From Mageeibacillus sp. UBA1257 (GTDB lineage: Bacteria > Bacillota > Clostridia > UBA1212 > UBA1257): a stretch of 14,130 bases of DNA. Location of the stretch: positions 9,606-23,735 of the forward strand of contig DBVT01000080.1 in NCBI GenBank assembly GCA_002308775.1. The letters are read 5' to 3'. Shown here in pieces: positions 1 to 6,915 of this stretch (positions are counted from its first letter, which is position 1; each line of letters starts with the position of its first letter). Position numbers and translations under genes: made by a program. The notes under the pieces are model-generated. The model had not been told where the DNA came from. It was given only the letters and a program-made list of their open reading frames with translations, and did no database searches.

Positions 1-119
1 GCGAGCTCGTCCGAAGTCTTTTTCGGATCCGTAGCGAGTCTTGCAATGAAGAGAAGGTCTTCTTCCTTGAAAACTCCGAGAACTATATTGCTGTTTCCTA
101 TATCGATCGCCAGTATCAT
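1..119 (-). CDS. coaX: Type III pantothenate kinase, N-terminal part (cut by window edge)
   Basis: Only the first 39 codons are visible; the rest lies left of the window. The protein starts MILAIDIGNSNIVLGVF and carries the D-x-G-N-(S/T)-N phosphate-binding motif at residues 6-11, the hallmark of the type III (CoaX) pantothenate kinases of the ASKHA fold. A later K-T-S-D-E-L stretch at about residues 34-39 also matches the family. The family phosphorylates pantothenate, the first step of coenzyme A synthesis, in the cytoplasm. The start is supported by GGAG at 128-131, eight bases ahead of the ATG at 117-119. It is divergent from the phosphoesterase gene. Identification rests on the N-terminus alone but the motif is very characteristic. 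Confidence 0.88.
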   Translation of the reverse strand, partial: MILAIDIGNSNIVLGVFKEEDLLFIARLATDPKKTSDEL

Positions 120-154
120 GGTAACATCTCCGAAAAATAAATTTTTACAGTAAA

Positions 155-183
155 ATGATACCACAGAAACGGTCGAATTTCCA
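155..183 (-). promoter_or_regulatory. Candidate sigma-A promoter for coaX
   Basis: On the minus strand a TGGAAA -35 element (178-183, 4 of 6 to consensus) and a TATCAT -10 element (155-160, 5 of 6) are separated by 17 bases. They lie about 35-65 bases ahead of the coaX start. Seen by eye only. Confidence 0.4.
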
Positions 184-192
184 CTGCCGACC

Positions 193-221
193 TTTAATGA
201 AGACAAAAAATATGATATTAT
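193..221 (+). promoter_or_regulatory. Weak candidate promoter for the phosphoesterase-addA genes
   Basis: The AT-rich stretch in the divergent gap offers TTTAAT (193-198, 3 of 6) and TATTAT (216-221, 5 of 6) with a 17-base spacer. Other -10-like hexamers overlap (TATGAT at 211, TATACA at 222), so the exact element is uncertain. It is the only promoter-like sequence between coaX and the gene starting at 294. Confidence 0.25.
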
Positions 222-293
222 TATACATAAGCGCCGCATAAAAGCGCGATGGTCGTTGGAGACGGCGGAAAAAGAAATAACGCGAGGGTAAAA

Positions 294-1301
294 ATGGCGA
301 TGTTCAAGCCGCTCGGAACAAGGGCGCACGAGAAGGCGCGAAAGAGCGCGGAAAAACAGAAAATAAAAGAAGAAAAGCGAAACAAAAGCCGGTCAAATCT
401 CGCGAAAAAGAAGAAAAGACGGGCAATAATACTTGTCGCCGTTTTACTCGTGCTCGCTGTTATGACAGCGTTCGTTATCAAAGACAACCACTCGGTAAGG
501 GTGAAAAAATATACCGTTGTGAACGAGGCGATCCCGTCAGATTTCGACGGTTACCGGATCTTGCAGATAAGCGACATCAAAGGCATGACCTTCGGAGATT
601 CGCAGCAGAGGCTTATTGAAAAGATCAACAGCCTCGATTTCGATATGGTGCTTTTTACAGGAGATTATACGAAGGACAAAGATTCGCTCGACAGCTATGT
701 TTTTGTAGAGCTCATCGAATCTCTCACAAGAGAAGTGCCTGTCTATTTCATTCTGGGCGACGGGGACTGCACGGAAGAGGATACGCTCGATCCGGACAAC
801 AGATGTTTTATGCCGTCAGAGGACAACGGTATCGCGAAGGCTTTCAGGGACGCCGGAGCAGAGATGGTATACCCGATCAAAAGAATAGAAAAGGGAGATT
901 CGTCTATTTATCTGACGGGAATAAAATATTACGAGCAGTCGTTCGACAAGGTGGATTTTGACTCAGACAAGGTCTTCAGCATATGCGTGACGCATGCCCC
1001 GATAAATTACAACGTGAACAAAAGGCTGGAGAGCGTCAACATCCTGAGCCTCAAGGAAGTCGATTTTGATATGGCGATCTCCGGACATACGCTCGGCGGA
1101 ACAGTCAGACTGCCGGTGCTGGGAGCCGTTTATACAAAAGAGGGAGGATTATTCCCTGAGGAGAGATACGTATACGGAATGCAAGAGCTTGACGGCGGCA
1201 GAAAGTCTGTAATATCATCAGGTCTCGGCCGTGACGGCGTCTTTCCGCTGAGACTTTTCAACACTCCTGAAATTGTGATAATAGAGCTGAGATCGTCGTG
1301 A
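294..1301 (+). CDS. Membrane-anchored calcineurin-like phosphoesterase family protein with degraded metal site
   Basis: The 335-residue protein has a very basic N-terminus (residues 5-43), one hydrophobic segment (about 44-62) that should anchor it in the membrane, and an outward-facing calcineurin-like (YkuE-type) phosphoesterase domain. The fold signature is clear: SD at 93-94, TGD at 122-124, LGDGD at 154-158, VTHAP at 232-236, SGHTLGG at 263-269, and a family-typical SSGLG...NTPEI tail. Several metal ligands are replaced: D-x-H reads D94-I-K96, GNHD reads G-D-G-D, and GHTHGG reads GHTLGG. It may therefore be a non-catalytic or altered member. I chose ATG 294 over the in-frame ATG 249 because GAGGG (284-288) sits five bases ahead of it. 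It lies 53 nt upstream of addA, so the two may be co-transcribed. The role is unknown. Confidence 0.8.
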   Translation: MAMFKPLGTRAHEKARKSAEKQKIKEEKRNKSRSNLAKKKKRRAIILVAVLLVLAVMTAFVIKDNHSVRVKKYTVVNEAIPSDFDGYRILQISDIKGMTFGDSQQRLIEKINSLDFDMVLFTGDYTKDKDSLDSYVFVELIESLTREVPVYFILGDGDCTEEDTLDPDNRCFMPSEDNGIAKAFRDAGAEMVYPIKRIEKGDSSIYLTGIKYYEQSFDKVDFDSDKVFSICVTHAPINYNVNKRLESVNILSLKEVDFDMAISGHTLGGTVRLPVLGAVYTKEGGLFPEERYVYGMQELDGGRKSVISSGLGRDGVFPLRLFNTPEIVIIELRSS

Positions 1302-1354
1302 TCTTGTCATTTTAAGCTGTTTTCCGGCCGTTTTTTCGTAAAAAGGAGCGCAAA

Positions 1355-4300
1355 ATGGGAGAAAAAGCACAAATTAACAAATGGACAGCGGAGCAGGAGC
1401 GGTCTATAAGATCGGACTCCGGCAATATCCTTGTCGCTGCCTCCGCGGGCTCCGGTAAAACGGCTGTTCTGACGGAGCGGATCATTGACCATGTGCTTCC
1501 GAAAGACGGAGAGGAGAAAAAAACAGACCTCGACAGAATGCTCGTGATAACTTTTACGGAAGACGCCGCAAACGTAATGAAAAGGCGCATTGAGCAGAAA
1601 CTCAAACAGCGCGGTGAAGAAGCTGAAAGCGACGTGTCTGAAGAGATATTCGAGCAGCAGACAAAGCTTGCAAACGCAAATATCCAGACTCTTCACTCGT
1701 TCTGCAATTCTGTCTGCAAGGCATATCCGCTGGAGAGCGGCGTGAGTCAGAACGCGGCCGTAATAACGGACGACGAAAAAGAGGCGCTGATCAGGGCATG
1801 CTTTGACGAGATCGCCGAAGCTTTTTACGGGGACATGAGTGAAGGTGCGAGAGCGCTTCGCAGGCTTGCGATAAGCGACAAGCGTGACGACTTCCTTTAT
1901 TCGATAGTTAAATCACTTCTCGACAAGATGGAGAATGATCCTGACGGTGAAGAATGGCTCAAAAAAGCGATAGAGTATTCGAGCTGCGATTTCGACTCAA
2001 ACGATCCCGGCAAAAACAAAATATTCGCTCTTTATCAGGAAATGCTGATAAAAAAACTCGAGAATCTGAAGAAGTTTTACGAAAGATCGTCCGAATATTT
2101 CGCAAAAACAGGGCTTACAAAAAACAGAATGCCAAAGGCTGATTTTAACCGGGAGATCTGCGAAAAGTGCATTGAGATACTTAAAAACGACACATATACG
2201 CCTTCGAAAAAAATGATGTTTTTGAAGGACGTGATGTCAAAAAAAACGGACAAACTTCCGAATGAAACTGCGCCTAAAGACCCCGAAGAGCTGATCGATT
2301 TCCAAGACGCGAAAGAGTTTTGCCAAAACTGCCTGAACGCGTATCTCAACAAACCGTTCGAAAGCAGTCTGCCTCTCAAAATAGATACAGCCGACGAGCT
2401 TACAAAAGAATCGAAAATGCTGAAAAAGGCGCTTTCTTGCCTCGAACAGGTCACTCTGGCGACGAAAAAGGCATACGAGGAAGAAAAAAGAAGGACGTTC
2501 AAAATAGACTTTTCCGACATGGAAAAAGGCGCTTTGAGGGTGCTCTCAAGCCGCGATGAAAACGGGAAGCGCATTCCTTCTCCCATAGCGAACGTGTACC
2601 GCGGGAAATTCACGGAAGTTTACGTGGACGAATATCAGGACATAAACAAAGTCCAGAACGAGATCATCAGGCTCGTTTCGAAAGCTGACGTAAAAGACTG
2701 CGGCAATCTTTTTACCGTCGGAGACCTCAAACAGAGCATTTACGGATTCCGGGGAAGCAAGCCCGATATGTTCATAAAACAGGCTGATGAATACACACCT
2801 GTCGATTACCGAAACGGCGGGAACGGACTTCCCGGGGACAGCAGGGGAGAACTCATCAGACTGAATAAAAACTTCAGAAGCAGAAAGTGCGTGATTGACG
2901 GAGCGAATGTGATCTTCGACAGGATCATGACGCCCGAGCGGGCAAAAATAGACTATAAAAACGACGAGAGGCTGATATACGGCGCGACATATTACGATCA
3001 GACGCCTGAGCGCGAGTCACCTTGCGAGTTCATAGCGCATGAGTCAGATCATTACCTTGCGGAGAAAGTGGCAGAGGTACTTTCGAATGGTTATTCCCCG
3101 AAAGATATCGCTGTGCTCTGCAGGGGAAACAACGTTGTTCTGCGAAGCGTAAAATGTCTTATGGAGGCCGGTATCAGCGCTTATTCCGCAGAGAGCGAGA
3201 CAAATCTCACGGAGTGCGAGGAGATCGCCGAGACGCTCGACTTTTTAAGACTTGCGGAAAATCAGAAGAATGATACGGCGCTTTATTCGGTGATGCGGTC
3301 TGATCTGGGAGGCTTTTCGGAGAGCGAGATAGCGAAGATAAGGGAGAACTGCGGGGAGTTCGGCGCGACATTTTACGACGCGTGCGCGATCGCCGCAAAA
3401 GAGGACGGTCAGCTGGGAAATAAACTGAGAAGATTTTTCTCGCAGGTGAGGGAGATATCGTCATTCGCGGTGACTGAAAAGGTTTCGGCCGTCATATGGA
3501 AGATCGTGAATATCAACAGATATTACTCGAAGTGCTCCAAATATAAGAGAGAAAACATCCAGAGACTTTTCTATCTGGCTGACGATTTTGAGGAGAACAG
3601 AAACTACGGTCTGTACAATTTTGTAAAATTCATAGATGACAGGAGCAATACGGCAGGATGGAAGGTCATGCAGTCAAAACGTGACGCCGTGACGGTGATG
3701 ACGATCCACAAATCAAAAGGTCTCGAATTTCCTGTGGTCATACTGATACTTGGAGCAAAGGAAGCTGCCGCCGACAGCGGCGCGGAATTTTACGGAGACA
3801 CGTTTGCGGTTAAGGGTATCGGCAGAAAGAGCCTCATTTCGTACAGAATGATGAAGGAGATCTGCGGTTATTACAACGACGAGGAAGAGACGAGGATACT
3901 GTATGTCGCCCTCACAAGAGCGAAAGAAAAGACGATATGCCTTCTGAAAAATTACAGAGGATCCGGTTATTCCAACAACTTCGCGCTTCTTACGAAGGAG
4001 TTTTTCTCAAAAGATGACGACCTGTTCGGATTTTTCGCAGACAATTATTCACTCGGCTGGGAAAAGATAGTTTACGCGGGTAAAAACGCCCCGAAGGATG
4101 ACGCCGGCAAATGGGTCTTCAGTGAAATAAAAATTCCCGTTCAGTCTGCTGATGACAGTGAGAAAAACGGAGAGAATGAAGATATTAAAGACGCGGAACG
4201 GGCAGAAGATCCGACCGGAAAAGGTTCACCGGAGCAGTCTTCAAACAAAGAAAAAAAGGATATTTTCGAAGAGAGCGACGAAGATATTCCGTCTCCCACA

Positions 4301-5011
4301 TCCGGCATTCCCGTTAAAATCTCAGTCACGGAGATCAAGCGACTGAGGCAGGAGAGCGAGCTCGAAACAGGCGAGAAGACGATCCTCGATATCAGGGGAG
4401 GAGATAAAAAACAGAGTCCGTTCGCGGAGCCCGATCCTGAGGGCAGGGAAGAGCTCGGAAGCGCCGAAAAAGGCACGCTTTTGCACACGTGCCTGCAGTA
4501 TGTAGATTTTACGGAAGCGGCGAAGATCATCAGGGAAGCATCCGAGATCGGGAACAGAGAGTATGTGAAAGAGCAGCTCGGAAAGCTCGTCGAAAAGACG
4601 GTGAAGGGACTCGAGATCAGCGGGATCTTTAACGAAAAAGAGGCTTTGACAGTCGAAAAAGAACTGATATGCAGGTTTTTGATGAGCGACGAGGCTGCAA
4701 GGATCTACGCTTCGGACGAAGTGAAACGCGAGGTGCCTTTTACGATGACGGCGAGCTGGAGGAAAATAAAGGGAGATGAAAACGCGCCTGATGTTACGGT
4801 CAGCGTTCAGGGCGTTATCGACTGTCTTTTCAAAGAGGGCGACGGGTATGTCATATATGACTACAAGAGCGATTATATCCGCGACAAAAAGACGGAAGAG
4901 GAGCGCAGGGAACTTTACGGCGTCCAGCTCGATTTTTACGAGGATGCCGTCACAAAGATCCTCAACAAAAAAGTAAAAGAAAGATCGCTTATTTTCTTAA
5001 GAAAATGTTAA
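1355..5011 (+). CDS. addA: ATP-dependent helicase/nuclease subunit A (AddA)
   Basis: AddA is the helicase-nuclease subunit of AddAB, the Firmicute counterpart of RecBCD that processes double-strand ends for homologous recombination. The 1218-residue product has the full UvrD-like helicase: Walker A ASAGSGKT (29-36), LHSFC, motif II DEYQD (425-429), GDLKQSIYGFRGS (from 456), TIHKSKGLEFP (from 783) and EEETRILYVALTRAKE (from 843). A hydrophilic, acidic, Ser/Glu-rich linker spans about 930-982. The C-terminal PD-(D/E)XK nuclease shows GTLLH (H1044), GVID (D1156), DYK (D1169, K1171) and YGVQLDFY. All catalytic residues I could check are present. Length is close to the family norm, though the last few residues after SLIF differ from the usual ending. 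AAGGAG sits before the ATG. The expected neighbour addB is not adjacent. Confidence 0.96.
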   Translation: MGEKAQINKWTAEQERSIRSDSGNILVAASAGSGKTAVLTERIIDHVLPKDGEEKKTDLDRMLVITFTEDAANVMKRRIEQKLKQRGEEAESDVSEEIFEQQTKLANANIQTLHSFCNSVCKAYPLESGVSQNAAVITDDEKEALIRACFDEIAEAFYGDMSEGARALRRLAISDKRDDFLYSIVKSLLDKMENDPDGEEWLKKAIEYSSCDFDSNDPGKNKIFALYQEMLIKKLENLKKFYERSSEYFAKTGLTKNRMPKADFNREICEKCIEILKNDTYTPSKKMMFLKDVMSKKTDKLPNETAPKDPEELIDFQDAKEFCQNCLNAYLNKPFESSLPLKIDTADELTKESKMLKKALSCLEQVTLATKKAYEEEKRRTFKIDFSDMEKGALRVLSSRDENGKRIPSPIANVYRGKFTEVYVDEYQDINKVQNEIIRLVSKADVKDCGNLFTVGDLKQSIYGFRGSKPDMFIKQADEYTPVDYRNGGNGLPGDSRGELIRLNKNFRSRKCVIDGANVIFDRIMTPERAKIDYKNDERLIYGATYYDQTPERESPCEFIAHESDHYLAEKVAEVLSNGYSPKDIAVLCRGNNVVLRSVKCLMEAGISAYSAESETNLTECEEIAETLDFLRLAENQKNDTALYSVMRSDLGGFSESEIAKIRENCGEFGATFYDACAIAAKEDGQLGNKLRRFFSQVREISSFAVTEKVSAVIWKIVNINRYYSKCSKYKRENIQRLFYLADDFEENRNYGLYNFVKFIDDRSNTAGWKVMQSKRDAVTVMTIHKSKGLEFPVVILILGAKEAAADSGAEFYGDTFAVKGIGRKSLISYRMMKEICGYYNDEEETRILYVALTRAKEKTICLLKNYRGSGYSNNFALLTKEFFSKDDDLFGFFADNYSLGWEKIVYAGKNAPKDDAGKWVFSEIKIPVQSADDSEKNGENEDIKDAERAEDPTGKGSPEQSSNKEKKDIFEESDEDIPSPTSGIPVKISVTEIKRLRQESELETGEKTILDIRGGDKKQSPFAEPDPEGREELGSAEKGTLLHTCLQYVDFTEAAKIIREASEIGNREYVKEQLGKLVEKTVKGLEISGIFNEKEALTVEKELICRFLMSDEAARIYASDEVKREVPFTMTASWRKIKGDENAPDVTVSVQGVIDCLFKEGDGYVIYDYKSDYIRDKKTEEERRELYGVQLDFYEDAVTKILNKKVKERSLIFLRKC

Positions 5012-5045
5012 ATCGATTTGAGTATATTATATTTCTGTTAAGAAG

Positions 5046-5075
5046 ACGGTGCCCGTTATGGACATCGTTTTTTTT
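5046..5075 (+). terminator. Rho-independent terminator after addA
   Basis: A 9-base left arm (5046-5054) pairs with 5060-5068 around a five-base loop, with one G-T wobble and one C-A mismatch, and runs directly into eight T residues (5068-5075). It lies 35 bases after the addA stop codon. The imperfect stem makes it moderate rather than strong. Confidence 0.6.
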
Positions 5076-5087
5076 AGATTTTATAAT
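5059..5087 (+). promoter_or_regulatory. Near-consensus sigma-A promoter for the flavin reductase/ABC exporter block
   Basis: TGGACA (5059-5064, 5 of 6) and a perfect TATAAT (5082-5087) are separated by exactly 17 bases. Expected transcription start is near 5094, giving a leader of about 95 bases before the ATG at 5190. The -35 hexamer lies inside the right arm of the addA terminator hairpin, and the spacer contains its T run. It is the best promoter match in the window. The leader itself (about 5094-5189) shows no clear further structure or gene. Confidence 0.65.
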
Positions 5088-5189
5088 TATTCACAAGAAT
5101 GTGATGAAGTCCAAAGGGATTTGATCAAAAATGCCTTTTCGCAAGAAAATCTCTATGGCGCATATCAGTATACTGGAGCGTAACGGATA

Positions 5190-5777
5190 ATGAAAAAGCA
5201 GAAGTTAAAACCATCATCGATGCTGAACCCTGTACCTGTAGTAATGGTCTCGTGCAAGGACGGCGACAGGGAGAATATTCTTGCTATCGCCTGGGCGGGA
5301 ACAGTCAACTCAGATCCGCCGATGATCTCAATATCGGTGCGAAAGGAGCGTTATTCGTACGACATCATCAAGAAGAGCGGCGTTTTTGCCGTCAATACGG
5401 TTTCGGCAAAGCTCGCTGAGACTGCCGATTTCTGCGGGGTAAGATCGGGAAGGGATATCGACAAGTTCGCCGAGAAGAATATTGAAAAATTTTACGGAGA
5501 GACGGGTGTTCCGATGGTCGCGGAAAGCCCGCTGACGCTCGAGTGCAAGGTCAAAGAAGTGATCGAACTCGGCTCGCACGATATGTTCATAGCCGAGATC
5601 ACGAATGTTTACGTGGACGAAAAAATAATCGATAAAGACGGAAAGATAGATTTTAAAAAGGCTGAGCTCGTGGCTTACTGCCACGGAGAATATTTTAAGC
5701 TGGGAAGAAGAGAAGGATTTTTCGGATTCTCGGTAGCGTCTGAGGAAGTGCTCAAAAGACGCATGAACAAGAAATGA
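5190..5777 (+). CDS. Flavin reductase-like domain protein (FMN-binding split barrel)
   Basis: The 195-residue protein fits the flavin reductase-like (DIM6/NTAB) family, which binds FMN in a split barrel and usually reduces flavin or an unknown substrate with NAD(P)H in the cytoplasm. Family features visible are the opening NPVPVVMVSC, the AWAGTVNSDPPMISISVR stretch (about residues 34-51, binding the flavin phosphate), RYSYDIIKKSGVFAVNTVS, and the C-terminal YCHGEYFKLG. Length is typical. There is no signal peptide. GGAG at 5175-5178 precedes the ATG by 11 bases, somewhat long, but no better start is present. Only 28 bases separate it from the adaptor lipoprotein gene, so it is probably the first gene of that operon, although its biochemical link to export is not apparent. 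Confidence 0.85.
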   Translation: MKKQKLKPSSMLNPVPVVMVSCKDGDRENILAIAWAGTVNSDPPMISISVRKERYSYDIIKKSGVFAVNTVSAKLAETADFCGVRSGRDIDKFAEKNIEKFYGETGVPMVAESPLTLECKVKEVIELGSHDMFIAEITNVYVDEKIIDKDGKIDFKKAELVAYCHGEYFKLGRREGFFGFSVASEEVLKRRMNKK

Positions 5778-5805
5778 ACATTTTTGAGGTATATCGGAGG
5801 TAGTT

Positions 5806-6888
5806 ATGAGAAAAGCAATGTTTTGGAAAAAACTGATCTGCGTTTTGGTCATTCTCGGAGCTGTCGCTCTTTTTGCTACGGCGTGCGCCCTCTTCCCGGA
5901 TGAAGAGAATGTTGAAATTCCTGTGCTGAAAACTCCAAAACCGGTCGAATACTCGCTTTATAAAGTCGCCAGAGGCACGATAGAGACGGGCTCTTCCGGA
6001 ATCGGAACCGTTTCGTCCGTTTATTACACAAGAGCTGCCTTCAGGAATTCCGGCGGTTATGTCTCAAAATTCAACGTAAACATCGGCGATACAGTCAATG
6101 AGGGAGATATACTCGTCGAACTCGACAACAACGCGCTCTCACTGCAGCTCGAAGAGGCTGAGATCAACTACGAACTCCAGAAACTCTCGTATGAGGACAC
6201 CTGCTCCAAATATCCCGAGGGAAGCGTATATGTCAGGCAGGCCGCTCTCAATCTTAAAAAGGTCGAAAACGTATATCTCGCGATAAAGGAGACATACGAA
6301 AATACTATACTCAGAGCTCCCGTCAGCGGAGTTGTCGTATATATCAATACGAAATATTCCACGGGCAACAGCCAGGTGGTAGCGGGAGAGACAGTCGTAG
6401 CAATAGATACGCTCGATAAAAAATACCTTTATGTCACTTTTTCAAAGACGCTCGAAGCGCTTAACAATCCGTCGCTCGATCCGCCGGAGGAATTCAGAGT
6501 GGGAACAAACCTGAAACTCCAGAGGCTCACTGTCGACGTGGAAGAGGAGGCTCAGTTCGACGGAGTCGTTGTGAGCGATTCCTCGATCATCGAAGACACA
6601 GGCATAGGATACGTCTCATCCGCGACATATTACGTAAAAATGATCAATCCGCCCGCAGATATCGCTTCGGGCAATACTGTGAAATATACTTACACTGAGG
6701 CAGTTTCCGAAGACTGTCTCTACATCCCGATCTCCGCATATTCAAGATATGACGGTAAAACGTACGTATACATCCTTGACGATAACAACCTCAAGGTCGA
6801 AAAATACGTAGAGATCGGACTTGAAAACTCGACTTACGCAGAAGTGCTTTCGGGTCTTGAAGAGGGAGATGTTATCGTACTCGGCTGA
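5806..6888 (+). CDS. Lipoprotein HlyD/MacA-type efflux adaptor subunit
   Basis: The 360-residue product begins with a basic-hydrophobic signal peptide ending in ATAC, so Cys27 is the likely lipidated residue and the mature protein would be tethered outside the membrane. It then shows the membrane-fusion-protein plan: first lipoyl half with GYVSKFNVNIGDTVNEGDIL (about 84-103), a short helical hairpin (about 109-165), second lipoyl half with LRAPVSGVV (169-177), then a beta-barrel region and a C-terminal part ending GLEEGDVIVLG. The hairpin is short, as expected for an adaptor that need not span a periplasm. Adaptors of this family link FtsX-type ABC permeases to their substrate path. GGAGG lies six bases ahead of the ATG, and the permease gene begins 27 bases downstream. 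The exact subfamily is not determined. Confidence 0.87.
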   Translation: MRKAMFWKKLICVLVILGAVALFATACALFPDEENVEIPVLKTPKPVEYSLYKVARGTIETGSSGIGTVSSVYYTRAAFRNSGGYVSKFNVNIGDTVNEGDILVELDNNALSLQLEEAEINYELQKLSYEDTCSKYPEGSVYVRQAALNLKKVENVYLAIKETYENTILRAPVSGVVVYINTKYSTGNSQVVAGETVVAIDTLDKKYLYVTFSKTLEALNNPSLDPPEEFRVGTNLKLQRLTVDVEEEAQFDGVVVSDSSIIEDTGIGYVSSATYYVKMINPPADIASGNTVKYTYTEAVSEDCLYIPISAYSRYDGKTYVYILDDNNLKVEKYVEIGLENSTYAEVLSGLEEGDVIVLG

Positions 6889-6915
6889 TAAGGCCGCAGC
6901 TTCGGAGGAATTGAC

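Noticed and set aside
249..293. Upstream in-frame ATG that would lengthen the phosphoesterase by 15 residues
   Set aside because: No ribosome binding site precedes it, whereas GAGGG sits five bases before the ATG at 294.
2077..2613. 178-codon minus-strand open frame
   Set aside because: It is antisense within addA; the Ser/Phe-rich translation is what a reverse reading of Lys/Glu-rich codons gives.
5058..5183. Short 41-codon frame beginning at an ATG between addA and the flavin reductase
   Set aside because: Its start lies inside the addA terminator loop and ahead of the expected promoter start near 5094, it has no ribosome binding site, and the product resembles nothing I recognise.
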